Origin: Erpobdella octoculata
Taxonomy: Eukaryota; Annelida; Clitellata; Hirudinida; Erpobdellidae
Reading direction: 5' to 3'
Assembly (NCBI GenBank): GCA_963978895.1
Contig: OZ022238.1
Location: forward strand, 786,559 to 850,558
DNA length: 64,000 nt
Shown here: one piece after another, positions 45,569 to 57,249 of the stretch
How positions within the stretch are numbered: position 1 is the first letter of the stretch
Layout of the letters: each line of letters opens with the position of its first letter
The notes under the pieces: model-generated
The model's input: only the letters and a program-made list of their open reading frames with translations
Database searches by the model: none
What the model was told of the DNA's origin: nothing
Translations under genes and position numbers: made by a program

Positions 45569-47557
45569 ATGCCGAATTTCATAGGCTTGTGCCACAATGC
45601 GCAGACAAAACGTTTAAAAAAAATTCAGCGTTTCTCAAACAAAAATAGCGTCGATTGTTTGCGAAACTTCGAAGAACTTGTTGCCTCGTGTTTCGCAATC
45701 GACGGCAGGCCGAAGTTAATTCACAACGGAATAGGCGGCGACGCGACGGTATCTTCTTCTAGTTATAGAATATTTTCCAAGATTCAAGCGAAAGATCCGG
45801 TGGTAAAATTCATTCTAGCTGCCATCCAAAGGCATCTCACGATCCATAAAGATGGAGGTCTTACCGTAGCTCTACTGGCTAGTAATCTCCTCCTGGTTAG
45901 AAACTCCATAAATTCAATTAACTATATTTATAAGTTCTTTAGCTTGTGGACTTAGTAGTGGTGTTGAAGTAAATTTATTATCAATTATCAACGATTAACG
46001 ATCGATTCAATAAGAAAAATCTTAACTAGGTTATACGCTCTTGCAATTATTCTCTAACCGAAGCTTGGCAACTTTTAGTGTTGGACAGTCTCAAAGCGTG
46101 CGCTCTAAACTCAGGAAGTAAAATTGTGATCGATTCAACATTTAAGATGCACGCAAAACCAGTGCAACTGAGCTTTCCTAAATCTATTCTCCGCTCTATA
46201 GTTAATATTACTATTTCTGCACATATGTAATTATAAAGCAAGCCATCTAAAATAACAAACAATCTCTTTTTTTTTTAAGAACTGCCTGGAGATCGGCGTG
46301 CCGAGGCGACTGTCATCGGAGGTCCTTGACCTGACCGCCACCTGGTGCGTCGACTGGCTTAGGAAGAGCAGCCGGTGCCTAAGTCTGGACGACATCCGAC
46401 ACGTGCACGGGCTGGTCGGCAGCGTGGTCGACCCCAAGGCGGGAAACTTAGGTATGGATCCCAGCGGAGTGAAGACGCTCAAGATCAAAATCCTGGAATG
46501 CTTTCTCGAGTATGAAATCAAAACGCAGAACTACTCCGACGCCGGCGGCAACGTAAAATACGTTCTCGACACGGGGGTTCTGCCCGCCAGAGCCGACCTT
46601 CTGAAAGGAGTGATGCTGGAGCTCAAAGACGTAGTACCCGCCAGGATTATTCGAAATATTACAAATCGTCGAGACGGGACGACCGTGGCGCTGTTCGGAT
46701 GTTCTCTGACCGGTCACGATTACGAGGAGTTCGGCGATGCGACGGCGGAAGTCGCGGAAAAGAAAACAATGGAAAATGCTTCGTTGAATGAAATCTTTAA
46801 TGCAATGAAAACTCTTCTGGAGAACGTTAATCCCGGCATTATAGCTTGCCAAAAAGTCATCCACCCGACGTTGAAAAAGTTTCTCGGCTCCCGCGGAGTT
46901 TTGGCCATCGACAGAATTGGCTCAGAGACGATGAGGTTCTTCCAATTAGAATTAAAAGGGTCGGTCGCCCTATCATTTAACCAGCCTCTGACCAAGGAGG
47001 ATATGGGAGTTGCTCAAGAAATCCAATTGGAGAACACTCAGGAAAGAACAGGCAAGACAGCTCTGAGAATAATTGGGCTGGAAACTTCGTGCGCCGTCGT
47101 GATGATCAGTGCCGCATTCAGGGAAGACGCAAATGAAATCCTCCACCTTTTCAAGACTTCCCTGACGACCCTGGTCGGAATCACCCGCTCCTCCCCGGCC
47201 GTCTTCCTCGAAGGCGCCGGAGGATGGCAGAGAGACTTGTCCGCATCTCTGACGGCGGAGTCTGCCGAGTTGGATTCGAAATGGGGCGACACCTTCGAAT
47301 GCAGTCCCGGAAAGGTCAAAGCTGTACTGGACTGCACGATCGCAAGTCTCAGAAAGATACACAAGTACATCACCAGGAATGATGGGAATTTGTTTGAATC
47401 GAGTGGAGAATTGACGGAAGCCATCGACGGAAACGAAGGAGCAACGCAAAATCCATCCGAGGCACCCGTCCTAGACTCAAGCGACCAGGTGGCCAGCGTT
47501 CTACAGACCAGTTTTTTCCTGGCAAGTACCATTCTCAAGACATCTAATTTCTTCTAG
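45569..47557 (+). CDS. MKKS: MKKS/BBS6, chaperonin-like protein of the BBSome-assembly complex
   Basis: Exon 1 is 45569-45895 (donor CTG|GTTAGA) and exon 2 is 46280-47557 (acceptor tctttttttttaag). Phase is 0, giving 534 residues; vertebrate MKKS is about 570. An in-frame TAA directly precedes the ATG. MKKS acts with BBS10, BBS12 and CCT to assemble the BBSome for ciliary trafficking. Similarity is strong at VASCFAIDGRPKLIHNGIGG (N-terminal equatorial part), ALFGCSLTGHDYEEFGDATA (start of the apical part) and ACQKVIHPTLKKFL then GVLAIDRIG. The catalytic GDGTT of true chaperonins is KDGGLT here, consistent with loss of ATPase activity in this family. Splicing rebuilds SNLLLNCLEIGVP, which aligns across the junction. 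Exon 2 is GC-richer than its surroundings. Confidence 0.93.
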
Positions 47558-48553
47558 CTTCGAATGAATCAAAGCCGGAGACTTCTCATTAACCTCGGGA
47601 AACTCTTGAAGAGTTGGGGCAAGGCATTATATTTAGAACTCTAAACCGCACGATCGCCAATTGCTTGATATTAAATGCCCACTGCCGGCATCGACGCCCC
47701 CCCAACCGCAGCGGCCACACCCGTGATGGCTCCAGCCCGAAAGATCTCCCGGAATGCACAGCTTCGTTTTCGATCAAACGAGATATCATCTCCACACAGA
47801 CCGATGTTAATATTGAATGAGAAAAACATACGGAGCTCAACCGAAGAGAAGAAAGTTCAATCGATTTAAACTCAACTAGTTTTTTTTTACGGATAGAACA
47901 AGAGATCCATTTTTAAGCCTTCACTGTCATCATAATCATCATCGTCGTCGTCATCATAATTGTTGTTTAGGTTCAACAAAAAATAAAAAATCCAAAGAAA
48001 TACAAGCATTAAAAAAAAAAACAATTTATAAGCCGTCATCATTATCGTCGTTATTATCGTTACAATCAAACCGATTCCTGTTAAATAAAACCGCCAACGA
48101 ATCATCGCGTGCATGCGAACAAAACATCGCTACAACCAGTTTTCTAGGTAGAACAAAAAACACAAAGGTAGATCTGCGTCATTCCCGCACGGAAGACTCC
48201 GAAACAGCGTCTCAAACTAATTAATATCAACTTCCTCGCGATTTCGCGCTTCCACATGATAACACATGGTAAAGTAAAAAAAAAAAACATATGTATATAT
48301 ATATACATATATATATTAACATATAAAAAGAATTATACATGATGAACCTCCATCTCGATGACTTATCTAGCTACAGTTATAAGTCCGACAAAACCTTGGT
48401 GTTTAGTGTTATGTCTTTGAGTAGCAACATAGGTAGAGCAAGATATGGAGATTATAAGAGAAAAAAAAAGAGAAAAGAGTTAGTCTTTATTGTACTGAGC
48501 GATGCGGAAGCATTCGAGAGACTGGCAGACGAGAATATGGAAAAATATACGGC
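47558..48553. other. Convergent 3' flanks of MKKS and the CIZ1-like gene
   Basis: About 1 kb between two converging stop codons, presumably both 3' UTRs. It holds an (ATC)-rich patch near 47926-47960 and an ATATAC/TATA patch near 48292-48322. A 77-codon plus frame at 48339-48572 overlaps the last zinc-finger-gene exon and shows no similarity, so it is not called. Confidence 0.45.
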
Positions 48554-51500
48554 TCAGTCTTTTTTACCTTGAAACTCCTGAAATAAAAAAAAAGAAGAAA
48601 TTTATACCTCACTGACATTACAACAGTTAAAAAAGTTTCATGGACGACAAACCCAAGTTTGCAGCAACACCCCGGGTATGACCCCCAACCCCAGTTTTAG
48701 TTCCTTCTATGCCCCTGAAAACATCTCCAATTAGTTCCCCAAAAACACTACAAACCCCCCCCCACCCCCCAAGGAAGCCTATAACAAACACCTACCCAGT
48801 ACTTGGCCTTGTGCTTGGCCGACTTGCAGTGGTCTATGCGAGCCATGGACTCCTTGTTGTAGAAAACATGGCAGAGCTTGCAGAAGAGTCCGGTCACGGC
48901 GATCAGGTGTTCTTGGCCTGTGTTGTTTTAGATATAGAGCGTTGTTATGTTGTTGTTTTTTTTTATCGGTGTAGCATTTTGTTGAAAGAAAGTCTTTTAG
49001 CTTAGTTTCACTTTGCTATAGATTCGGACCTAATATGATTCACTATTCAATGCTAAATTATAAGTTGTGAATGACAAAATCTAAAAGTAACAAAAAAATT
49101 AAAAAATCTTTATCATAAAATCTCTAATCACTTAAATCACTACTTATTAGTTAACAACAAGTCCTACACTGACAGGACCTTTCATTATTATAGTGTTATC
49201 TGAAGGGAACGGGGCACTGGAAGTCAGCACTGGAATCAATCTGTGCGAGACTCCAGTAGGGATGTACCTGTAAACTCGTGAATATTCATAAAAACACTGC
49301 ACCGTACCTATCGGCTTGTCGTCGTCGTCCTGAAAGCGATCCGTCCCGCCGTCGTTTTTGTCGGCACCTGCGACGCTTTCTGGCGCCGTCGCGCTCTCCT
49401 CGGGGGCGGGCTGCTCTTCGACACGGTCCGCGCCGGACCCGGGCTCGACCGGGGACAGATCCGACTGGAAGTTGGAGTTGGCGTCTTCATTGGTTTCGTC
49501 TTCTTCGTCGTCGTCGTAATCTGCGAAGTCGTAGCGGTATTCGTCGTAGTTGACGTTGTCGAAGTCGACCTGGAAAGTCGATTCAAGATAAAAACTTATG
49601 AATGAATAAATAAATAGCCAACTCAGATCGAAATCGGTCAGAGTGAATTTGGCCTATAACAAATTCGGTCATAGTGAAGTTTCATATTACAATAATAAAA
49701 TATTAACTGGTTTTTGTATAATAGCGGGATTGGAAAAGCGAGTGGGAATGGGAGTGAGAAAGCAAGCGGGGAAGGGAACGAGAGAGGAAAAATTATATGG
49801 TAGAAAAACCCGAGCAATGCCTGGTAACCTCGCTAGTTAATAATATATATATATATAGTAACAAAATACTAAGTAAAAAGGCTCTCTAAAAAATGGCTAA
49901 CCTCTTCATCATCTTCTAAACTTTTCTCTTTTCTAGCATCACCACCAACGCGACCGTCAACCGAAGGAGCGACATCGGCCACGGACGGGATGTCCCGTAA
50001 CCGAGAGCGAACGGCGTCCTCCGCTCTGCTGTTTCCGGCCTCGTTGACATCGACGAGAGGATCGGAAACGTCTTCGTCCACGACTCTCATCTCGTCGTCG
50101 GTACTGTCGCGCTTCTCGAAGTTTTCGGACCTGGAAGAACTCCTCCCGCCCGCAGCCGGCCGCTCGGCGAATTCCGTCTTCTTCGCCTCGCCCGTCGACC
50201 TACGTAGAGTGATCGAACTTCCGCCGGTGGCGGCGGCGGAAGTTCTCTGAGGTACGACCTGCGGCAGCTTGTCGGCGGATTCTTTTCTCGAATTTTCCCG
50301 TTTTCGTTTCATCTCAGACTGGCAAAATAACAAAATGAAATAAGAAAAGTTTGAAAATAGATTCACCCATACGCGTCACTACGCGCAAATATCTCGACCC
50401 ATTGTACGTCTCGATCGTCTCCTGTAACGTCGCCATCTCTGCCGCAGCGACCGACGAGTTCGATCGGAGATCAGCAATATAGAGTGCAGCTCTTCCGTCT
50501 TTTCCCGTCCGATCACGAAATCAAGTCTAATCGAAGACGGTCAAGAGTTCATCCAAAAAAAGTCTCCCACCCGACCATCGACAAGCCGCTGACACCTCGA
50601 CCGTAAAAACGGAGCAAGCAAACAAACAAACAAACAGCGGCGACTGACCTCCTCGCAATGTGCCGCAGAAGCAACGTGCTTCTCGTACTCCACGTAAGTG
50701 ACGAACTTCTCTATCTTGCAGACGGAACAACCTTCGGATATGAGCTTGCTCCGAGACTGAAATAAATCAACCAACGAATAAAACAAAGTTTAGAGTTACG
50801 AGGAAATTCCAACTCGTGTTATTTCTATCCGAAGGGAAATTTCCGGCAAACGATCGCCACCCGCTGCTTCTCCTGACGACTTCATACGTTTCAACAGCTG
50901 ACACAGATGAGTCACCAGTGGAAAGCTGCGACCTATCAGCAAGAAAGCCGTCTCGTGGTTTACTGGCTGCAGCATTTGTAAATCCTTTATATTATCTTCA
51001 CTGCGTTTTAGCTTGCTTGAGTCGTGCGCTGGTACCTTTTTACGCTTTAAAAAACACACTTCCCGTCATCCGATCGAGATAAAATTTGGCTGCCGGCGTT
51101 AATGCCGTCTAATAAATTTTGTAATAGATTGGATAACAATTTAAATAAAATAATAGATCAAAAAAATTTCAAATTACAAATTTTTGTCAAAGATATAAAA
51201 CCGTCAGTTTTAAATTTATTCAAAACAGCTCAAATTAATTTTTCAAATCAAAGATTTATAATAGAAACTGGTTTTTCTCTTTGTGATCCATAGTTTTCGT
51301 ATATTTTCCATTCTTGCAAACTACACGTATCAAATATTTAGAAGACTGTTGTCAAAGTTATAGACTTGTAATCACCAATAATGCCTTGCAAAAAAAAATT
51401 TAAAGCTGCCTAGTTACAAAATATAAAGGATTCGCTAAAAACAAAGTTTTTTACTGTTCGCTTGTTTATTCAAATCTAATCAAACCTGATGTATCTGTTT

Positions 51501-53081
51501 CCTATGGTGGCCTAAATAGCTTTCCATGTAGCTAGTGTTGCACGCCGGACAGAAGATCCTCTTATTTTGAGGTTGTTTCGTTCTCGGCTGGCGGTTGATC
51601 CACTGCGATTGTCGGTCGTCTTGCTGCTCCGACGGACGGTTGTCACGCTGCTGCGACTGTCGATTGCCACGCTGCTGCTGCGACATTCGGTTGACACGTT
51701 GCGACATTCTGTTATCACGCGGCGGCATCTGGTTGTCACGCTGCAACATTTGGTTGTCACGCTGCGACATTTGCTTGTCACGTTGTGGCGGCTGGTTGTC
51801 CTGCTGCAAATGTCGGCCATACTTTGTTTGCTGCGACACTTGGTTGTTCTGTTGCAATGGCTGGTTGTTCTGTTGCGATGGCCAGTTGTTCTGTTGCGAT
51901 GGCCAGTTGTTCTGTTGCGGCTTTTGGTTGTTCGGCTGCAACGGTTGGAGTTGCTGGCCCTTCTTCTGTGGGGAATACTGCTGCTGTTGCTGGGAAAATC
52001 TGTTCTTCAGCTCTCTTTCAAACGGCTGCATTCCTCTGGATAAAAAAAAAATCCAACTTTTGCTTAGTCGCATGTTACAACGGAAAAAGATGGTGGAACG
52101 CAAAAGCGAGCAAGCGACTAGTACCGGTTTCACGACTGGGGTTAATAGGGTACAGAACATTTTTCGATTTCGGAATTTCAGACACATGTGCGGGTGGCAG
52201 TCGAAACCGTGAGCCCCCACGAGTCGTTCCCGGCGCTGCCGAGGCGTATTATCGCGAAGTGGTGCCCCGATGTCAGAAACTTAGACTTAAATTTTGAGCA
52301 TTTAGAAAAACTCGACTACGATTGGGCGGTTTGTAATCAAATCGTACTGCACGACCATTCAACTAACTCCGCGAGTGGTCGAAGCCATAGAGAAACATTG
52401 GCAACCACAAGTTAAAGACAGTTTCTTTGACAAACTGGAGAAAAAAGATACGATTTCAAAAACTAAAAAGGCCGGTTTTGTTCGCGGACCGAAATCGAAC
52501 CTACGGTTTCGGCCGGTCCCTAAGATGTGCGGGCCAGCACAGAAATTTGAAATACTTTCTAAATCAAGCAAAAAATTCCTCACTGCTGTAAGTGCTGTAA
52601 CAGCCTTCCTGGTCGCTGGTCGAGATCCAAAACCTTAGGAGAAGGAGCAGCCAGCCTGCTAGAACCTTCTGTATTATTCATCCTTCGACCGGAAGCGGCC
52701 CCATCCAGGTGCGCATAATAGCCCAAGATTCCCGTTTTAGACCCGGGCAGTTTGTCGGCCTTGTCCGCAAACTGGGCCGCGGGCTTTTCCGGCAGGACTG
52801 CTGCCGACAGTCCCTTCTCCGCGAGCAGCATCACGGCCTTGTGTCCGATGGAGTTTGCGTGCTCTAGAAATTCCTTTGAATGTGTTATGTGTAATGACGA
52901 TGATAATAAAGATTATGACATGATCGTAAATCACACTATCATCATTGTAATCATTATCATCATCACCATTATTATCATTATCATCATCATCATCTTTGCC
53001 GTTGATACTAGAAACATGGTTGCTATCATCATTATCGAAAGTAGTTAGTAATGTCATCATGTCATCAATAACAATACTATT

Positions 53082-53118
<37 letters not shown>

Positions 53119-56100
53119 AGAACATCTGTATCACAATCATCACCACCAACCTCAACAGTGGACATTTCAACTTTGCACGAAGAGCAGTTGAATGGCTTGA
53201 CGGAAGATGTTCGCTGAATGATGAAAAGAAACCATTATCATTATCATTATCACATGACCATCGTCATCATCATAATCATAATCATCAGCACCTGACCATC
53301 ATCATCATCATCATCATCATCATCGTCATCATCATCATCACATGATCATCATCACATGACCATCATCATCACCTTTTCATGACCAAAATTTCAGCTATCA
53401 CAATCCCTATTGCAAAAAAAAACATTCATCCCTAACCAAACCCCACACAAATTAAAATTCCCATAAACATCATCATCATCATCACAACTAGCCCCTTAAT
53501 AATTGCAAAGAATCCGGACACTATCATCATCATAACCCACAACTACCACCACAATCAATAATATCATTAACGACTATGACGACTACCATTGCCACTTTCG
53601 CCGGGCTGTTGTTGCTGCTCTTCTGCTTGATCACTGCTGGACCGAGCTGGAAGAAAAGATCAACGAAATACGAAAATTATATATATATAAATGGAATAGA
53701 AACATAAAATAATAATGTAAATAAGGATAAAATTATAAAAATGAAATAATATAATAAATATAAAAATGGAATAGAAACATAAAATAATAATGTAAATAAG
53801 GATAAAATTATAAAAATGGAATAGAAACATAAAATAATAATGTAAATAAGGATAAAAAAATAAAAATGAAATAATATAATAAATATATAAATGGAATAAA
53901 AACATAAAATAATAATGTAAATTAGGATAAAATAATAAAATGAAATAATATAATAAATATAAAAATTGAATAAAAACATCAAATAATAATGTAAATAAGG
54001 ATAAAATAAGAAAAATGAAATAATATAATAAATATAAAAATTGAATAAAAACATAAAATAATAATGTAAATGAGGATAAAATAATAAAAATGAAATAATA
54101 TAATAAATATAAAAATGGAATAGAAACATAAAATAATAATATAAATGAGGATAAAATAATAAAATGAAATAATATAATAAATATAAAAATTGAATAAAAA
54201 CATCAAATAATAATGTAAATAAGGATAAAATAAGAAATATGAAATAATATAATAAATATAAAAATTGAATAAAAACATAAAATAATAATGTAAATGAGGA
54301 TAAAATAATAAAAATGAAATAATATAATAAATATAAAAATGGAATAGAAACATAAAATAATAATATAAATGAGGATAAAATAATAAAAATGAAATAATAT
54401 AATAAATATAAAAATGGAATAGAAACATAAAATAATAATATAAATGAGGATAAAATAATAAAAATGAAATAATATAATAAATATAAAAATGGAATAAAAA
54501 CATAAAATAATAATGTAAATAATAAAAATAAAATAATAAAAATGAAATAATATAATAAATAATAGATTTGCCCCCAGAAGTTCACAGGGATGAGTCAGAT
54601 TGGCCTAATAAGCTTAACAACAACCGGCCGGTTAAGCCAATCAATCGACCAATCAACCGCTCACTGAACGAAACGTCTTATCTCTAAAAACCCGATTGGT
54701 TCTCACGACCGTTGAATTCGACCAGTAAGAGAACAACCAAAAAAAACACGGATAATAACGAAAAACCTACATTCGCGAAGGGTTTTGAAGCCAGATCAGC
54801 GGCCACGGTTCCGCCCGGGGGGTTCGAGCCGGGGGTTTTCAAGAGAGGCTGCGATTTTTTCGTCGGAGGTGAATTCATCCTGGAACGTTGAGGGTTTGCA
54901 TTGAAATCCAGACTCCTGGGGGAGTCCGACGGGTGGGGGCGCTTGCCGAGCCGACCCCTTACCGATTCTTGTAGTTTTCTAAATTCTTGAGTGTGGAAGA
55001 AATAATATTATTATTGTGTGAAATGCAAACTATTATTTGTAGATGATAATTCAATGTAATCATTCGAGTTTTTTTATAGAGTTAATTACGATTCAATTCT
55101 TTAATTTAAATAATTTAATTATTTAATTTAAATATTTAATTTAAATAATTTCATTATTTAATTTAAATAACTTAATTATTTAATTTAAATAATTTAATTT
55201 AAATTATTTAATTTAAATAATTTAATTACTTTAACAATTATCAATTTAAATTATGAATTGTAATTTCAATTTTCAAAGCAAGATAATAAATCATACAGCC
55301 CTCGGCCCGAGCTTAATTTAACGAACGATCAACAATCGATCAGATTTCTTTTCAGAAAACCGATTCTATGAAGCGGTTATTCTAATGGCCAAAAATCCAA
55401 ACAATGTAAATTGCAATGCCCATACTGCTGCTGTAGGTCTTTAACTTTTTTGTCTTTTATGCGTGATGTACTGAATGCCAAATGTTCAATACCGGCACCC
55501 TTCATACCGGTTATGCCAAAAACCGGCCGGTATACCGGCATGCCGATATACCAGCACAGCCCTACATGCAATACATAAATTTCGTAACATCTATTGGCAA
55601 AGTATATGAAATAAAAATGTTTGAGATGATTTAAAAAAAAAAGAAAGCTGCGAAAACTCTAATTGAAATTTCGACCCACCCGCATTTCTCGTGTCGACGT
55701 CGAAAAGGTGAGGAATGACGTTCGGCGGCTTGGGAAGTTCCTGTTCCACGTTGTCGCGGCCCATGAAGAAGCTTACGGTCGAGTCGTTTCCGAAACTTCC
55801 TCTGTTCTGGTCGTCTTTCTCTGCTGTTCGATTTCGTTGATTCCATTTAAAAAAGTAAACTAATAAATAGGATCTTAAATTTGTCGTATATATCCTACAT
55901 TTGCTGTATATCACTTACATTTGCTGTATTGTTTGTTGTTTATATCCTATATTTGCTGCATGTAATATATATCTTACATTTGTTGTACATATCTTACATT
56001 TGTTGTATATATCTTAGATTTGTTGTATATATCTTACATTCGTTGCATGTATCCTACATTTGTTGTATATATCTTACATTTGTTGTATATATCTTACATT

Positions 56101-56779
56101 TGTTGTATATATCTTACATTTGTTGTATATATCTTACATTATATAAATATATTTTAAGATTATTCAACACTAAAAAGCATCAGACAGATCACATGCATCG
56201 GACTCGTCTGCTCATCTCAGCGCCTTTCGTTATTTTTCATTCTCTAGGATACAAGGATGAGTTACTTATTTAATTTATAAGTCACTTAATTAAATTTTTC
56301 CATGAAAATTTAGAAAATGATTTTTTTTTAAATACTTGTTAAATCCCTCGACTGCAAATGCAAACGTGTTGAATCTAAACATCTAATTCTAATCATCTAT
56401 GTAAAAACATATGAATACAATTTATGTCATAAATATATACCAGCCTGGACTTACTTTTTAATTTTTAACCACCCATTCCAAACGAAGATTTTTACAATTC
56501 TAATAAGCCAATCTTCTAAGTAAGCCAAACCTAAGCTATAATAAACCAACCATTTGAGAAACGTCCCGTGTTATAGTTCATGCCAGGAGGGTGCATGTAA
56601 TCCAGATGCTGTTGTTGCTGCTGTTGTTGTGGAGGAGAAGGGAAACTATCAGAAAAGTTGTTTCCTTGACGTCTCCTGTTATCATCCGGATTATTATTAT
56701 AATTATTATATCCACGGCCGCCCTGGTTTTGATTATTGAAAGAGGGAAATCTGTTAGGCATCCCGCTCCCACGATACAT
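48554..56779 (-). CDS. CIZ1-like protein with four matrin/U1-type zinc fingers
   Basis: Minus-strand exons: 56779-56551, 55823-55676 or -55680, 54879-54771, 53646-53587, 53213-53151, 52873-52634, 52035-51486, 50756-50649, 50318-49902, 49569-49308, 48917-48796, 48577-48554 (stop). About 775 residues: Gly/Asn/Gln-rich start (MYRGSGMPNRF, seven Gln); finger 1 split by an intron (CSSC...HANSIGH); Gln/Asn/Arg repeat region leading to finger 2 (CPAC...HHRKQIH); finger 3 (CSVC...HVASAAH); acidic Ser-rich region; finger 4, matrin type (CKLC...HCKSAKH), then a short tail. C-x2-C-x(10-13)-H-x5-H spacing, Gln-rich start and C-terminal matrin finger resemble CIZ1, a nuclear-matrix protein in DNA replication. 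Most phases agree. The exon 2-3 border and exon 6-7 join are uncertain, and a small exon may be missing there. Confidence 0.75.
49725..49836 (+). mobile_element. Degraded Helitron-like 3' end
   Basis: The 'gcgggattggaaaagcgagt' minisatellite-like tract ends in AAAACCCGAGCAATGCCTGG and CTAG|T (CTAG at 49833-49836), a decayed form of the 20031 end. In an intron of the CIZ1-like gene. Confidence 0.6.
52130..52640 (+). pseudogene. Plus-strand coding-like fragment, probably a decayed element
   Basis: Two overlapping frames look like one broken coding sequence. The first runs 52188-52370 (HESFPALPRRIIAKWCPDVR, then NLDLNFEHLEKLDYDWAVC). The second, from about 52358 in another frame, reads PRVVEAIEKHWQPQVKDSFF, FDKLEKKDTISKTKKAGFVR and FRPVPKMCGPAQ. 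A frameshift separates them. Its left part matches the dispersed repeat in the glutaredoxin intron (10775-10925), so it belongs to a repeated element. No family is recognised. It lies antisense between exons 6 and 7 of the CIZ1-like gene. Confidence 0.45.
52900..53560. repeat. (ATC)n-rich microsatellite stretch
   Basis: Many ATC/TCA runs (52940-53000, 53073-53120, 53280-53370, 53465-53540) surround the 63-bp zinc-finger exon at 53151-53213. Confidence 0.85.
53690..54560. repeat. About 74-bp AT-rich tandem repeat, about 11 copies
   Basis: The unit includes 'gaaataatataataaatata', 'ggaatagaaacataaaataa' and 'taatgtaaataaggataaaa'. Long minus-strand frames rich in Phe, Ile and Tyr across it are artefacts of repeated stop-free sequence. 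Intron of the CIZ1-like gene. Confidence 0.93.
55083..55250. repeat. AT-only palindromic tandem (ATTTAATTTAAATAATT)
   Basis: Repeated 'atttaatttaaataattta' with self-complementary units. Intron of the CIZ1-like gene. Confidence 0.8.
55875..56150. repeat. About 21-bp tandem repeat (TATATCTTACATTTGTTG)
   Basis: About a dozen copies of 'tatatcttacatttgttg' with small changes, in intron 1 of the CIZ1-like gene. Confidence 0.88.
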
Positions 56780-57249
56780 AACTATAACTATTAATAACTC
56801 TAGAATTTATTGTTTTACGATTTCAGCACCCGCTGAAAAAAATGACCGACGATTGACTGATTGACACAAAAGTTGCATACAAGAGACAAGAGCTGTATTA
56901 TCGTATACGAAACATTTCTAAAATTATTTATTATTAGCAAATAAATTATTTTTAAACGATAATTATTAATTTTATGTATATTTTTAATTACAATTTAAGT
57001 AATTTTTATTTAAGCATACATTGCGTTTTTATTTAATTATATATAAATCTAATATATATGTATATATAATACATTAAAATGACATTATAAAACAAATGTA
57101 TTTATTATTTATTTAAAAAGTTAGCCTTTACTATGGTAAATAACAGTTGCTGTGGTGGCGAACTCAGGTGTTTGTACTAAATTTAATTGTTGACAATATT
57201 TCAGTTTGCTTTAGTTTATTTAACGAAGAAAAAAAGACAGCAAATTTGA
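56780..57249. promoter_or_regulatory. Probable bidirectional promoter between the CIZ1-like gene and TUBE1
   Basis: The 470 bp lie between two diverging start codons and are AT-rich with no repeat. No TATA box or CpG island is obvious. Both transcripts must begin here unless further upstream noncoding exons exist. The shared-promoter idea rests on position only. Confidence 0.45.

Noticed and set aside
46047..46262. Extra MKKS exon between the two called exons
   Set aside because: Joining 45895 directly to 46280 is in phase and gives a continuous family alignment, leaving no missing residues.
48339..48572. 77-codon plus-strand frame
   Set aside because: It overlaps the last coding exon of the minus-strand zinc-finger gene, shows no similarity and lies in a 3' flank.
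53660..54585. 302-codon minus frame rich in Phe, Ile and Tyr
   Set aside because: It follows an about 74-bp AT-rich tandem repeat and lies in an intron of the CIZ1-like gene. No domain or splice context supports it.
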